In this document: positions 36,908 through 45,915 of the stretch, piece by piece
Layout of the letters: every line of letters begins with the position of its first letter
Numbering within the stretch: position 1 is the stretch's first letter
Origin: Saccharopolyspora elongata
GTDB lineage: Bacteria > Actinomycetota > Actinomycetes > Mycobacteriales > Pseudonocardiaceae
Length of the DNA stretch: 64,000 nucleotides
Assembly (NCBI RefSeq): GCF_004348985.1
Contig: NZ_SMKW01000017.1
Coordinates: 1 to 64,000, forward strand
Direction of reading: 5' to 3'
The notes under the pieces: model-generated
The model's database searches: none
The model's input: the letters and a program-made list of their open reading frames with translations, nothing else
What the model was told of the DNA's origin: nothing
Position numbers and translations under genes: made by a program

Positions 36908-37192
36908 GTGAACCCGGTGCAGATCGTCCTGTTTTACGTTCTGTTCTTCTTCTGGCTGCTGCTCACGGCCCGTATCGTGATCGAACTCGTTCGAGTGTTC
37001 GCTCGCGATTGGCGGCCCGTCGGAGGGGTTGCAATCGCGTTGGAGAGCATCTACACAGTGACCGACCCACCCGTAAAGTTGGTGCGTCGGGTGATTCCGA
37101 CGGTCCGGATCGGCGGCGTCGGACTGGACCTATCGATTATGGTGCTGCTGCTGGTCGTGTTCATACTGATGCGACTGGTGCAGCCCGGGTGA
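36908..37192 (+). CDS. YggT family membrane protein
   Basis: A 94-residue protein with two hydrophobic hairpin segments (about residues 4-27 and 73-91) separated by a loop containing ESIYTVTDPPVKLVRRVIP, the family signature. YggT proteins sit between sepF and divIVA in most Gram-positive dcw regions; their role in division or osmotic tolerance is unclear. Starts with GTG. Confidence 0.9.
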   Translation: MNPVQIVLFYVLFFFWLLLTARIVIELVRVFARDWRPVGGVAIALESIYTVTDPPVKLVRRVIPTVRIGGVGLDLSIMVLLLVVFILMRLVQPG

Positions 37193-37239
37193 CGGGGAAC
37201 CCGGGCTACCCGCAGCCGAGGAGTGCGTGAGGTGATCTT

Positions 37240-38073
37240 GTGGGCCTGACCCCCGCCGACGTGCATAACGTCGCGTTTAGCAAACCTCCGATCGGTAAGC
37301 GGGGCTACAACGAGGACGAGGTGGATGCATTCCTCGACCTGGTTGAAGCCGAGCTTGCCCGGCTGGTGGAGGAGAACAACGACCTGCGCAGCCAGGTGGA
37401 GCAGCTGGAGTCCCAGCTGCAGACCGCGCAGGTCGAGTTGGACGACGCGCGCAGCCAGGCCGCGTCGGTTCCCTCGACCCCGGCCGCCCCACCGGAGGAA
37501 CCGCGCCGGCTTACCCCGGTCCCGGCGCCGACCGCCGCCGAGCAGACGTCCCCGGGCGGTGACCACCACGTGCAGGCCGCCAAGGTGCTGGGCCTCGCAC
37601 AGGAGATGGCCGACCGGCTGACCGGTGAGGCCAAGGCCGAGGCCGACGGCATGTTGTCCGAGGCGCGGACGAAGTCCGAGCAGCTGCTGTCCGAAGCGCG
37701 CTCGAAGTCCGACAGCATGGTCAACGAGTCCCGGACCCGTGCCGAGACGATGCTCAACGACGCCCGCACGCGGGCCGAGACGCTGGAGCGGCAAGCCCGC
37801 GACAAGGCGGCGAGCCTGGAGCGCGACGCGCAGCGCAAGCACGCCGAGGTGATGGGCAACATCACGTCGGAGAAGAACGCCCTCGAGAAGAAGATCGAGA
37901 CCCTGCGCACGTTCGAGCGCGAGTACCGCACTCGACTGCAGACCTACCTGGAGTCGCAGCTGCGCGAACTGCAAGACCGGGGCTCGGCCGCGCCCGCGGA
38001 CAGCAGCGGCAGCCGGTCGTCCGGTCAGCAGGCCAGCTACAGCTTCGGGGCGCGCGCAGCCGAAGCCGGCTGA
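37240..38073 (+). CDS. wag31: DivIVA/Wag31 polar growth scaffold
   Basis: A 277-residue coiled-coil protein that marks cell poles and directs apical wall growth. The N-terminal lipid-binding domain has [20 protein letters not shown] and [14 protein letters not shown], then a first coiled coil, a Pro/Ala-rich break (about 82-110) and a long second coiled coil with repeated SEARTKS/[11 protein letters not shown] heptads. Starts with GTG at 37240. It ends the conserved dcw block. Confidence 0.95.
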   Translation: MGLTPADVHNVAFSKPPIGKRGYNEDEVDAFLDLVEAELARLVEENNDLRSQVEQLESQLQTAQVELDDARSQAASVPSTPAAPPEEPRRLTPVPAPTAAEQTSPGGDHHVQAAKVLGLAQEMADRLTGEAKAEADGMLSEARTKSEQLLSEARSKSDSMVNESRTRAETMLNDARTRAETLERQARDKAASLERDAQRKHAEVMGNITSEKNALEKKIETLRTFEREYRTRLQTYLESQLRELQDRGSAAPADSSGSRSSGQQASYSFGARAAEAG

Positions 38074-38162
38074 GCGAGTTCGTCCGCATCGGCGGCGACG
38101 GGCTGAACCGCCCGTCGCCGCTGACGTGCATCGGGGGCGTTCGGCGAGGGACGTGAGGTCGC

Positions 38163-38585
38163 GTGCTGTTGGTCGTGCTGCTGCTGGTCCTGGTGGCCGG
38201 CGGTGTTCTGGCCGGGGCGGTCGCCGCGGGCGAACCGGATCTGGCGTGGCTGTCGGTGCTGATCAGCGTCGTCGGCGTGGCGCTGCTGGTCGCCGATCGG
38301 CGGCGGCGCCGGACCGGGCCGCGCGAGCGGCCGCCGGCGGAGCCCGCGCCGGTCGACGGCAAGGAGCCGGGCGAGGAGCGCAGCAACGCCGCGGAAGCGG
38401 CGGATCCGGGCGCCGAGGTGCTGGTGCTCGACGAGCGGCCGCGCTACCACGTGCGCACCTGCGAGTGGCTCGGCGATCGGAAGACGATCGCACTGCCGCT
38501 GCGCGAAGCCCGGGAGCTCGGCTTCACGCCGTGCGCCCGCTGCGCGCCGAACGCGACGCTGGCCGCCGAGGTCCGCCGCGTGTAG
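38163..38585 (+). CDS. Small membrane protein with C-terminal His/Cys metal-site-like motif
   Basis: A 140-residue protein. Two membrane segments (about 2-22 and 28-44) are followed by a basic and disordered linker and a small C-terminal domain with H96, C100, C124 and C127 (spacing HxxxC and CxxC), which looks like a zinc site similar in size to an Ada-type metal-binding module. Function unknown. It starts with GTG after a weak GTGAGG and lies between wag31 and ileS. Confidence 0.7.
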   Translation: MLLVVLLLVLVAGGVLAGAVAAGEPDLAWLSVLISVVGVALLVADRRRRRTGPRERPPAEPAPVDGKEPGEERSNAAEAADPGAEVLVLDERPRYHVRTCEWLGDRKTIALPLREARELGFTPCARCAPNATLAAEVRRV

Positions 38586-38613
38586 TGCGGTTCCGGGCTC
38601 CGGGCCCCTGGAT

Positions 38614-38652
38614 GCGGTTTCGGGTGAAACCGCGCACCGGTGAAAACCGGTG
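38614..38652 (+). terminator. Two hairpins upstream of the ileS leader
   Basis: GCGGTTTC-GGGT-GAAACCGC (38614-38633) and CACCGGT-GAAA-ACCGGTG (38635-38641 with 38646-38652, loop 38642-38645) lie back to back shortly after the preceding gene and before the T-box promoter region. They probably end the upstream transcript. Confidence 0.55.
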
Positions 38653-38664
38653 GCGGGCGCCCGG

Positions 38665-38670
38665 TACCCT
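38665..38670 (+). promoter_or_regulatory. Candidate -10 of the ileS T-box transcript
   Basis: TACCCT places the transcription start near 38677, just before the first T-box helix. No firm -35 was recognised. Confidence 0.4.
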
Positions 38671-38676
38671 GGACTG

Positions 38677-38920
38677 ACCAGGCAATGATCCGGCCATCAC
38701 CGGGGAGCCTCCGGAAGAACGGGTGCCCGGCCTGGGCGCCTCAGTAGAACCGGACGGGTCCAGCCCGTCACAGCTGGCAACGAGTGGTCGTCGGCGTCGT
38801 CCGGCGGCAAGCGGGGTGGTACCGCGGATCTCGTGCGGGCATGCGCACGAGGTGTCGTCCCCGCGTGGGCACCGAAGTTTCGGTGACCGTGCGGCGGAAA
38901 CGACACACCGCGAGGAGCAC
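38677..38920 (+). promoter_or_regulatory. T-box riboswitch, tRNA-Ile, actinobacterial translational type
   Basis: The leader contains the hallmark T-box sequence GGGTGGTACCGCGG (38814-38827), whose TGGT can pair with the ACCA end of uncharged tRNA. The upstream part resembles the short Stem I of actinobacterial ileS leaders, with an ATC isoleucine codon at 38696-38698 (in CCATCACCGGGGAGCC) as the likely specifier and an AGTAGAACCGG block (38743-38753). The ileS ribosome site GAGGAG lies at the end of the leader, so control is likely by exposing that site rather than by termination. Confidence 0.88.
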
Positions 38921-38927
38921 AACCGCG

Positions 38928-41900
38928 ATGGCTTATCCCAAGGTTCAGTTCGGCGACGCCGGTGAGCGCGGCGTGGCGGCCCAGCCCGTGTTCCCCGAGA
39001 TCGAGCGCCAGGTGCTGGATTTCTGGGCCGACGACAAGACCTTCCGGGCCTCGGTGCAGGACCGCGAGGCCGGCGCCAACGGCGCCAACGAGTTCGTCTT
39101 CTACGACGGGCCGCCGTTCGCCAACGGGCTGCCGCACTACGGGCACCTGCTGACCGGCTACGTCAAGGACGTGGTGCCGCGCTACCAGACCATGCGCGGC
39201 CGCCGGGTGGAGCGCCGGTTCGGCTGGGACTGCCACGGGCTGCCCGCCGAGGTGGAGGCGGAGAAGCAGCTCGGCATCTCGTCGAAGTCCGAGATCGAGC
39301 AGATGGGCGTCGCCGCGTTCAACGACGCGTGCCAGGCCTCGGTGCTGCGCTACACCGCCGAGTGGGAGGACTACGTCACCCGGCAGGCACGGTGGGTGGA
39401 CTTCGACAACGACTACAAGACGCTCGACCTGGACTACATGGAAAGCGTCATGTGGGCCTTCAAGACCCTGTGGGACAAGGGTCTGGTCTACGAGGGCTTC
39501 CGGGTGCTCTGGTACTGCTGGCGGTGCGAGACGCCGCTGTCCAACACCGAGACCCGGATGGACGACACCTACCGCCAGCGGCAGGACCCGGCGGTGACCG
39601 TGGGCCTGCGGCTCGACGCGCCCGGCAAGCCCTTCGACGGCGCGCTGGCGCTGGCGTGGACGACGACGCCGTGGACGCTGCCGTCGAACCTGGCCGCCGC
39701 GGTGCACCCCGAGGTCGACTACGTGGTCGTCGCGCCGGGCGGCGGCACCGAGCGGTACGTGCTGGCCGAGGCGCGGCTCGGCGCGTACACGCGGGAGCTG
39801 GGCGAGGACGTCGCCGAGCACGTCGTGGCGCGGTTCAAGGGCACCGAGCTGCTGGGCACGAAGTACGCGCCGCCGTTCGACTTCTTCGTCGGCCGGGAGA
39901 ACGCGCACCAGGTGCTGGCGGCCGACTACGTCACGACCGAGGACGGCACCGGGCTGGTGCACATCGCTCCGGCCTTCGGTGAAGAGGACAAGGTCGTCAC
40001 CGACGCCGCGAACATCGAGCCGGTGGTCCCGGTCGACGCGCACGGCAAGTTCACCGGCGAGGTCCCGCCGTACGAGGGTCTGCAGGTCTTCGAGGCCAAC
40101 AAGCAGATCATCCGCGACCTCAAGGAAAAGGGTCTGCTGCTGCGGCACGAGACCTACGACCACCCGTACCCGCACTGCTGGCGCTGCGACAACGCGCTGA
40201 TCCAGCGGGCGGTGTCGTCCTGGTTCGTGGCGGTCAGCCAGTTCAAGGACCGGATGGTCGAGCTGAACCGGCAGATCAACTGGGTGCCGGGGCACATCCG
40301 GGACGGCCAGTTCGGCAAGTGGCTGGAGAACGCCCGCGACTGGAACATCTCCCGGAACCGGTACTGGGGTTCGCCGATCCCGGTGTGGGTCTCCGACGAC
40401 CCGGCCTACCCGCGCACCGACGTCTACGGCTCGCTGGACGAGCTGGAGCGCGACTTCGGGGTGCGGCCGGCGAACCTGCACCGCCCGGAGATCGACGACC
40501 TGACCCGGCCGAACCCGGACGACCCGACCGGGAAGTCGACGATGCGCCGGGTGCCGGAGGTGCTGGACTGCTGGTTCGAGTCCGGCTCGATGCCGTTCGC
40601 CCAGGTGCACTACCCGTTCGAGAACTCGGAGTGGTTCGAGCACCACTACCCGGGCGACTTCATCGTCGAGTACAACGGCCAGACCCGCGGCTGGTTCTAC
40701 CTGCTGCACGTGCTGGCGACGGCGCTGTTCGACCGGCCGGCGTTCACCAACGTGCTGGCGCACGGCATCGTGCTCGGCGACGACGGCCAGAAGATGTCGA
40801 AGTCCAAGCGCAACTACCCCGACGTCAACGAGGTCTTCGACCGCGACGGCTCCGACGCGATGCGCTGGTTCCTGATGGCCAGCCCGATCCTGCGCGGCGG
40901 CGACCTGGTGGTCACCGAGCGCGGCATCCGGGACGCGGTGCGCCAGGCGGTGCTGCCGCTGTGGAACTCCTGGTACTTCCTGGCGCTGTACGCCAACGCC
41001 GAGGGCGTCTCCGGTGAGTCCAAGGTGGACAGCAAGCACGTGCTGGACCGGTACATCCTGGCCAAGACGCACGAGCTGGTCGGCGACGTGCAGTCCGCAA
41101 TGGACTCGTTCGACCTCGCGGGCGCCTGCTCGGACGTGCGGGACTTCCTGGAGGTGCTGACCAACTGGTACGTGCGCCGTTCCCGCGACCGCTTCTGGGC
41201 GGGTGACCGGGACGCGATCAACACGCTGCACACCGTGCTGGAGGTGACCTGCCGGGTGGTGGCGCCGATGCTGCCGCTGACCGCGGAGGCGGTCTGGCGC
41301 GGGCTGACCGGCGGCCGCTCGGTGCACCTGGCGGACTGGCCGCTGGTCGACGAGCTGCCCGCGGACGCCGCGCTGGTGACCGCGATGGACGAGGTGCGCC
41401 AGGTGTGCTCGTCGGTGTCGAGGCTGCGCAAGTCCAACAACCTCCGGGTGCGGTTGCCGCTGGCCAAGCTCGTGGTCGCGACCCCGGACGCGGAGGCGCT
41501 GCGGCCCTTCGCGGACCTGATCCGCGACGAGGTCAACGTCAAGGACCTGGAGCTGAGCACCGACGTCGCCGCGCACGGTCACTTCGAGATCGCGGTGAAC
41601 GCGCGGGCTGCCGGCCCGCGGCTGGGCCGCGACGTGCAGAAGGTGATCAAGGCGGTGAAGTCGGGCGAGTGGCAGCGCACCGGCGGCACCGTGGTCGCGG
41701 CCGGCATCGAGCTGCAGGAGAACGAGTTCGACGAGCGGCTGGTCTCCACCGACCCCGGCGCGGCCTCGGCGCTGCCCGGCGGCAAGGGCCTGGTGGTGCT
41801 GGACACCGACGTGACCCCGGAGCTGGCGGCCGAGGGCCTGGCCCGCGACGTGGTCCGCGTCGTCCAGCAGGCCCGCAAGGAGGCGGACTTCCAGGTCTCC

Positions 41901-42080
41901 GACCGGATCGCGGTGGCGATCTCGGCCCCGGCCGAGGTCCTGTCGGCCGTCGCCGAGCACCGCGAGTTCATCGCCGCCGAAACGCTGGCGAACGCGGTCG
42001 AGTCCGGCGACGTGGCGGACGGCTTCATCGGTGCCGTCGGTGACGGCACCGATATCAAGATCGGCGTCACCAAGGCCTGA
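38928..42080 (+). CDS. ileS: Isoleucyl-tRNA synthetase
   Basis: A 1050-residue class I synthetase charging tRNA-Ile. The HIGH-type motif is PHYGH (69-73) within [24 protein letters not shown] is at 622-626. The editing domain lies between, and the C-terminal anticodon-binding region includes a [13 protein letters not shown] motif. Length and wording match the long, eukaryote-like (type 2) IleRS of Actinobacteria, some of which resist mupirocin; resistance is not shown here. The ATG at 38928 follows GAGGAG and is the first family codon. Confidence 0.96.
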   Translation: MAYPKVQFGDAGERGVAAQPVFPEIERQVLDFWADDKTFRASVQDREAGANGANEFVFYDGPPFANGLPHYGHLLTGYVKDVVPRYQTMRGRRVERRFGWDCHGLPAEVEAEKQLGISSKSEIEQMGVAAFNDACQASVLRYTAEWEDYVTRQARWVDFDNDYKTLDLDYMESVMWAFKTLWDKGLVYEGFRVLWYCWRCETPLSNTETRMDDTYRQRQDPAVTVGLRLDAPGKPFDGALALAWTTTPWTLPSNLAAAVHPEVDYVVVAPGGGTERYVLAEARLGAYTRELGEDVAEHVVARFKGTELLGTKYAPPFDFFVGRENAHQVLAADYVTTEDGTGLVHIAPAFGEEDKVVTDAANIEPVVPVDAHGKFTGEVPPYEGLQVFEANKQIIRDLKEKGLLLRHETYDHPYPHCWRCDNALIQRAVSSWFVAVSQFKDRMVELNRQINWVPGHIRDGQFGKWLENARDWNISRNRYWGSPIPVWVSDDPAYPRTDVYGSLDELERDFGVRPANLHRPEIDDLTRPNPDDPTGKSTMRRVPEVLDCWFESGSMPFAQVHYPFENSEWFEHHYPGDFIVEYNGQTRGWFYLLHVLATALFDRPAFTNVLAHGIVLGDDGQKMSKSKRNYPDVNEVFDRDGSDAMRWFLMASPILRGGDLVVTERGIRDAVRQAVLPLWNSWYFLALYANAEGVSGESKVDSKHVLDRYILAKTHELVGDVQSAMDSFDLAGACSDVRDFLEVLTNWYVRRSRDRFWAGDRDAINTLHTVLEVTCRVVAPMLPLTAEAVWRGLTGGRSVHLADWPLVDELPADAALVTAMDEVRQVCSSVSRLRKSNNLRVRLPLAKLVVATPDAEALRPFADLIRDEVNVKDLELSTDVAAHGHFEIAVNARAAGPRLGRDVQKVIKAVKSGEWQRTGGTVVAAGIELQENEFDERLVSTDPGAASALPGGKGLVVLDTDVTPELAAEGLARDVVRVVQQARKEADFQVSDRIAVAISAPAEVLSAVAEHREFIAAETLANAVESGDVADGFIGAVGDGTDIKIGVTKA

Positions 42081-42089
42081 CCCCGCGAG

Positions 42090-42130
42090 GTCAAGGGCGC
42101 TTCCCGCCGGATTTCCCGGCAGGAAGCGCC
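42090..42130 (+). terminator. Terminator after ileS
   Basis: A perfect 12-bp stem AAGGGCGCTTCC (42090-42101) / GGAAGCGCCCTT (42119-42130), with a small internal GCCGG/CCGGC stem, lies 9 bp after the ileS stop. Confidence 0.75.
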
Positions 42131-42227
42131 CTTCGCGCTTCCGGGGTCGGTGTGACCAAGGCCGCTCCCACGATCCGGGATTGCTGTTGTCGGGTGCCGC
42201 GGCGGTTTTCTAAGGTCCGTAGTCGAA

Positions 42228-42340
42228 GGTCATGAGTGCCAGCGTCAAGCCCCGGCTTGCTGGCCGGCAACCCTCCAACCGCGGTGGGGTGCCCCGGGTG
42301 AGGACCTGGCCGGTCGTGCAGGGCGATCCGGCAAGCGCGG
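42228..42340 (+). promoter_or_regulatory. SAM-IV-like riboswitch
   Basis: The leader has the core of the actinobacterial SAM-IV class: GGTCATGAGTGCCAGCGTCA at its start, then CCGGCTTGCTGGCCGGCAAC, a CCTCCAACCGCGGTGGGGTG segment and closing GTGAGGACC, so GGTC and GACC can form P1. A 3' extension follows that could form the class pseudoknot. Downstream a CGGACCC / GGGTCCG hairpin (42338-42344 with 42354-42360) and the AGGAGG site before 42384 could be the expression platform. The call is by eye. The class binds S-adenosylmethionine and usually lowers expression when it is abundant. Confidence 0.8.
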
Positions 42341-42383
42341 ACCCCTCCTGGGCGGGTCCGATGAGGCCCCCGAGGAGGCCGTC

Positions 42384-43721
42384 ATGTCTTCTGCCGTCAT
42401 CGACATCCCGAAGCAGTCCGATGTGGACTACCGGATCCCCGCTGTCGTCGGCCGCTCGCTGCGTGTCCCGCTGGTCACCGGCGAGCACATCGGATACGCG
42501 AACCTCGATCACGGGGCGAGCGCGCCTTGTCTGGAGCCGGTGCAGTCGGCGGTGAACGAGCTGCTGCCCTGGTACGCGAGCGTGCACCGCGGCGCCGGGT
42601 TCGCCTCCCAGGTGTGCACCCGGGTCTACGAGGGCGCCCGGGACAAGCTCCGGACCTTCGTCGGTGCCCGGCGCACCGACTCGGTGATCTTCACGCGCAA
42701 CACCACCGACGCCCTGAACCTGCTGGGGCGGGCGCTGCCGCGCGGCACCTCCGTCGTCGTCTTCGACACCGAGCACCACGCCGCGCTGCTGCCCTGGTCC
42801 GGCCCGCGGGTGCGCCGCCTGCCCGCGCCGGAGACCCCGGCGGACGCGGTCGCCGCGCTCGACGCTGCGCTGGCCGAATGCCCGGAGGGGCCGCGGCTGG
42901 CGGTGATCACGGGCGCGTCCAACGTCACCGGCGAGGTGTGGCCGGTCGCCGAGCTGGCGAAGGCAGCGCGGCGGCGCGGGGCGCGCACCGTGCTGGACGC
43001 CGCGCAGCTCGCGCCGCACCGGCCAGTGCGGATCGGTGAGGTCGACGTCGACTACGTCGCGATCTCCGGGCACAAGCTCTACGCGCCGTTCGGCGCGGGC
43101 GCGCTGATCGGCCGCGCGGACTGGCTCAACGCCGCCGAGCCGTACCTGGCGGGCGGTGGCGCGACCCGGCTGGTGCAGGAGCGGTCGGTCAGCTGGACGA
43201 CCGGGCCGGAGCGGCACGAGGCCGGTTCGCCGAACACCGTCGGCGTGCATGCGCTGGCCAAGGCCTGCGAGACCCTCGCGGCCAACTGGGCGGACGTCGT
43301 CGAGCACGAGGAGACGCTGCTGCGCCGGCTGCGGGCCGGGCTGCGCGGCGTGCCGGGGCTGCGCGAGCTGCGGTTGTTCGACGCCGATCACGACCGGGTC
43401 GGCGTGGTGAGCTTCACCATCGACGGGCAGGACCCCGGCCTGCTGGCCGCGGCGCTTTCCGCGGAGCACGGCATCGGCGTCCGCGACGGCCTGTTCTGCG
43501 CGCACGTGGCCACGCGGCGGCTGCTCTCGCGGGCGGGCTCGGACGCCGACCGCGCGGTGCGCGTCAGCGTCGGGCTGGGCACGACGGCGGAGCACATCGA
43601 CCGCCTGGTAAACGCGCTGCGGCGGCTGGTGGCAGTGGATCCGGTCTGGCGCTACGAGCAGGTCGACGGCCGCTGGGCGCCGGTCAACGACCCGCGCCCG
43701 CTGCCGGACTTCCTCGGCTGA
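42384..43721 (+). CDS. Class V aminotransferase / cysteine desulfurase-like PLP enzyme
   Basis: A 445-residue fold-type I PLP enzyme. The PLP Lys lies in DYVAISGHKLYAPFGAGALIG, preceded by TVLDAAQLAPHRPV (Asp and Gln contacting PLP) and ASNVTGEVWPV. It resembles SufS/CsdA and isopenicillin-epimerase-like proteins. A catalytic Cys loop of true desulfurases is not obvious, though GLFCAHVATRRLL contains a Cys in about the right area. The SAM-IV-like leader ties it to methionine, cysteine or methyl-group metabolism. Reaction unproven. Starts with ATG after GAGGAGG. Confidence 0.82.
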   Translation: MSSAVIDIPKQSDVDYRIPAVVGRSLRVPLVTGEHIGYANLDHGASAPCLEPVQSAVNELLPWYASVHRGAGFASQVCTRVYEGARDKLRTFVGARRTDSVIFTRNTTDALNLLGRALPRGTSVVVFDTEHHAALLPWSGPRVRRLPAPETPADAVAALDAALAECPEGPRLAVITGASNVTGEVWPVAELAKAARRRGARTVLDAAQLAPHRPVRIGEVDVDYVAISGHKLYAPFGAGALIGRADWLNAAEPYLAGGGATRLVQERSVSWTTGPERHEAGSPNTVGVHALAKACETLAANWADVVEHEETLLRRLRAGLRGVPGLRELRLFDADHDRVGVVSFTIDGQDPGLLAAALSAEHGIGVRDGLFCAHVATRRLLSRAGSDADRAVRVSVGLGTTAEHIDRLVNALRRLVAVDPVWRYEQVDGRWAPVNDPRPLPDFLG

Positions 43722-43754
43722 CTGCTCCGCACCGCGGAACCGGACTTCCATGCG

Positions 43755-43878
43755 TCCCGATTTTGCCTAAAATCGGGAGCTTCCCGTGCTGGGCCGGGTC
43801 TCCCGATTTTGCCTAAAATTGGGAATCTTCGTGGCGGGGCGCACCGATTGGGGATTCCGATTTTGCCTAAAATTGGGC
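43755..43878. repeat. Three tandem hairpin repeats
   Basis: Three copies of a 24-bp hairpin with the invariant core CCGATTTTGCCTAAAAT start at 43755, 43801 and 43855. CCCGATTTT pairs with AAAATCGGG around GCCT; copies 2 and 3 have one T for C change that weakens the stem to a G-T pair. They fill the gap between the PLP enzyme and lspA. Confidence 0.8.
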
Positions 43879-43939
43879 GGTTCCCCGCGTCGGGGTTCAG
43901 CGATTCGGTACTGCCGTGATGCGCCCGTCCAGGTTCAGG

Positions 43940-43945
43940 GACAAT
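43940..43945 (+). promoter_or_regulatory. -10 for a leaderless lspA transcript
   Basis: GACAAT lies 7 nt before the GTG at 43953. An ATG at 43944 would overlap the hexamer, which favours the GTG as start. Confidence 0.45.
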
Positions 43946-43952
43946 GGCTGGC

Positions 43953-44591
43953 GTGAGCACCGAGCAGTCCTCCCCGAGGGAGTCCTCAGCAGAGCAGGCG
44001 GGCACCGAGCCGACCGCCGCGGAACAGGCACCCGAGACGCAAGCCGAGGCGGCGGAGCCGCCCAAGCGCGCCTCCGGGAAGCTGCTCGGGTTGCTGGGCG
44101 GGGTCGCAGTGGTGGCCCTGGCCATCGACATCCTCACCAAGGTCGCCGTGGTCGCCAACCTGGAGGGCAAGCAGCCGGTCGAGTTGTTCGGCGGCCTGCT
44201 CTACCTCGACGTGCTGCGCAACCCCGGTGCCGCGTTCTCGCTGGCCACCGGCATGACCTGGCTGCTCGCGCTGCTCGCCACCGCGGTCGTCGGCGTGATC
44301 ATCTGGCTGGCGCCGAAGCTGCGTTCGCCGGGCTGGGCGGTGGGGCTCGGCCTGGTGCTCGGCGGCGCCTGCGGCAACCTGGTCGACCGGTTCTTCCGCG
44401 CCCCCGGACCGCTGCAGGGGCACGTGGTGGACTTCCTGTCGGTGTTCGCGCCGGGCGGCGCGGTGTGGCCGGTGTTCAACGTCGCCGACTCCTGCATCGT
44501 CTGCGGCGGCATCCTGGTCGTGCTGATGTCGCTGCTGGGCCGCGACTACGACGGCACGGTGCACCGCAAGAAGAAGGCAGCGCAGTCGTGA
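43953..44591 (+). CDS. lspA: Lipoprotein signal peptidase LspA
   Basis: LspA cleaves prolipoprotein signal peptides at the membrane. The product has 212 residues with four membrane segments. The catalytic aspartates lie in GNLVDRFF and VFNVADSC. The first 45 residues form an extra Ala/Glu/Pro-rich cytoplasmic extension common in Actinobacteria. The GTG start is supported by the adjacent -10; an ATG three codons earlier is possible. The next gene overlaps its stop. Confidence 0.93.
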   Translation: MSTEQSSPRESSAEQAGTEPTAAEQAPETQAEAAEPPKRASGKLLGLLGGVAVVALAIDILTKVAVVANLEGKQPVELFGGLLYLDVLRNPGAAFSLATGMTWLLALLATAVVGVIIWLAPKLRSPGWAVGLGLVLGGACGNLVDRFFRAPGPLQGHVVDFLSVFAPGGAVWPVFNVADSCIVCGGILVVLMSLLGRDYDGTVHRKKKAAQS

Positions 44592-45517
44592 GCGATCTTC
44601 GAACGCTGCCGGTTCCCGACGGGCTGGACGGCATGCGGGTCGACGCGGGCCTGTCGAAGCTGCTCGGCCTGTCCCGCAGCGCCGTCGCCTCGCTGGCCGA
44701 GTCCGGTGACGTGCTGGTCGACGGCAACCCGGCGGGCAAGTCGGACCGGCTGGTCGCCGGGGCCTGGCTGGAGGTGACGCTGCCGCCGGCGCAGCAGCCG
44801 CTGCAGGTCGTCGCGGTGCCGGTGGACGGGCTCAGGATCCTGCACCAGGACGACGACATCGTCGTGGTCGACAAGCCGATCGGCGTCGCCGTGCACCCGA
44901 GCCCGGGCTGGGAGGGGCCGACCGTGGTCGGCGGGCTCGCCGCCGCGGGCGTGCGCATCGCGACCTCCGGGGCCTCCGAGCGGCAGGGCGTCGTGCACCG
45001 CCTCGACGCGGGCACCACGGGTGTGATGGTCGTTTCCAAGAGCGAGCACGCGTACTCGGTGCTCAAGCGCGCGTTCAAGGAACGCACCGTGGACAAGCGG
45101 TACCACGCCGTGGTGCAGGGGCATCCGGACCCGAGCCGCGGCACCATCGACGCGCCGATCGACCGGCACCCGCGCCACGACTACAAGTTCGCGGTCGTCA
45201 CCGGCGGCAAGCCCAGCGTCACCCACTACGAGACGGTGGAGGCGTTCCGCGCGGCGTCGCTGGTGGACGTGAAGCTGGAAACCGGGCGCACGCATCAGAT
45301 CCGGGTGCACTTCTCGGCGATCAAGCACCCCTGCGTCGGCGACCTGACCTACGGCGCGGACCCCGTGCTGGCCCGGCGACTCGCTATTACCAGGCAGTGG
45401 CTGCACGCGCGCAGCCTCTCCTTCGAGCACCCGTCTGGCGGCTGGGTCACGTTCGAAAGCGATTACCCCGCCGACCTGCAGCATGCGCTGGACGAGCTCC
45501 GCGGTCAGGACGGCTGA
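44588..45517 (+). CDS. RluD-type 23S rRNA pseudouridine synthase
   Basis: A 309-residue pseudouridine synthase of the RluA/RluD family, which isomerises uridines in 23S rRNA. An N-terminal S4 RNA-binding domain (about 15-75, [21 protein letters not shown]) precedes the catalytic domain; the catalytic Asp is in [23 protein letters not shown] and [11 protein letters not shown] complete the family pattern. The GTG overlaps the lspA stop, a pairing conserved in many bacteria. Confidence 0.92.
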   Translation: MSDLRTLPVPDGLDGMRVDAGLSKLLGLSRSAVASLAESGDVLVDGNPAGKSDRLVAGAWLEVTLPPAQQPLQVVAVPVDGLRILHQDDDIVVVDKPIGVAVHPSPGWEGPTVVGGLAAAGVRIATSGASERQGVVHRLDAGTTGVMVVSKSEHAYSVLKRAFKERTVDKRYHAVVQGHPDPSRGTIDAPIDRHPRHDYKFAVVTGGKPSVTHYETVEAFRAASLVDVKLETGRTHQIRVHFSAIKHPCVGDLTYGADPVLARRLAITRQWLHARSLSFEHPSGGWVTFESDYPADLQHALDELRGQDG

Positions 45518-45563
45518 GCCGGGTACGGTGGCGGACAAGCCTGTGAACGAGCAAGGGGGCTTG

Positions 45564-45863
45564 ATGGCACAGTCGAGGTCGTTCGATGGGTCGGATGCAC
45601 CGACGCCGCCCAGCGGCATGCCGGTGTTCGACGCCGGAGCCGACGCGGACACGCCGCCGGCCGGTTTCACCAGCCTCGGCGACGTGATCAGCGCGGAGGA
45701 CGTGGGGAAGGCGGCGCCGTCGGTGCTCGGTGCGCCGGAACCGAACCAGGCGGGGGGCGAAGCGGGGGACTGGCCGACGCTGGAGTACCGCAGCCGCAAC
45801 AAGCCGGAGCGCCCCAAGCGCAACAACCCGCTGAACGTCTTCCGCCGAGGCAAGGAGTCGTGA
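45564..45863 (+). CDS. Small hypothetical protein, 99 residues
   Basis: I do not recognise it. It is hydrophilic and disordered-looking, rich in Pro, Ala, Asp and Gly, with a basic end, YRSRNKPERPKRNNPLNVFRR. There is no membrane segment. AAGGGGG lies 4 nt before the ATG at 45564; an in-frame GTG at 45528 is an alternative. It follows the pseudouridine synthase by 46 bp in the same direction. Similar short proteins occur beside rluD in other Actinobacteria as far as I recall, without known role. Confidence 0.6.
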   Translation: MAQSRSFDGSDAPTPPSGMPVFDAGADADTPPAGFTSLGDVISAEDVGKAAPSVLGAPEPNQAGGEAGDWPTLEYRSRNKPERPKRNNPLNVFRRGKES

Positions 45864-45868
45864 GAAAA

Positions 45869-45914
45869 GCCGTGCGTACTTCGTGCTGCTGTAGCGACAC
45901 AAAGTACGCACGGC
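45869..45914. repeat. Palindromic element, family 2 copy 1
   Basis: 21-bp arms (45869-45889 and 45894-45914) pair with a 13-bp perfect outer stem (GCCGTGCGTACTT) and few inner mismatches, loop TGTA. It separates two convergent genes and ends 1 bp before the pntB stop. The arm is clearly related to the element at 57834-57879. Confidence 0.8.
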
Positions 45915-45915
45915 C

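Noticed and set aside
38697..41960. 1087-codon open frame on the minus strand across ileS
   Set aside because: Antisense shadow of ileS and its T-box leader; no recognisable domain.
42384..43721. Naming the PLP enzyme SufS, CsdA or EgtE
   Set aside because: No suf genes or ergothioneine genes are adjacent and the catalytic Cys loop is not clear.
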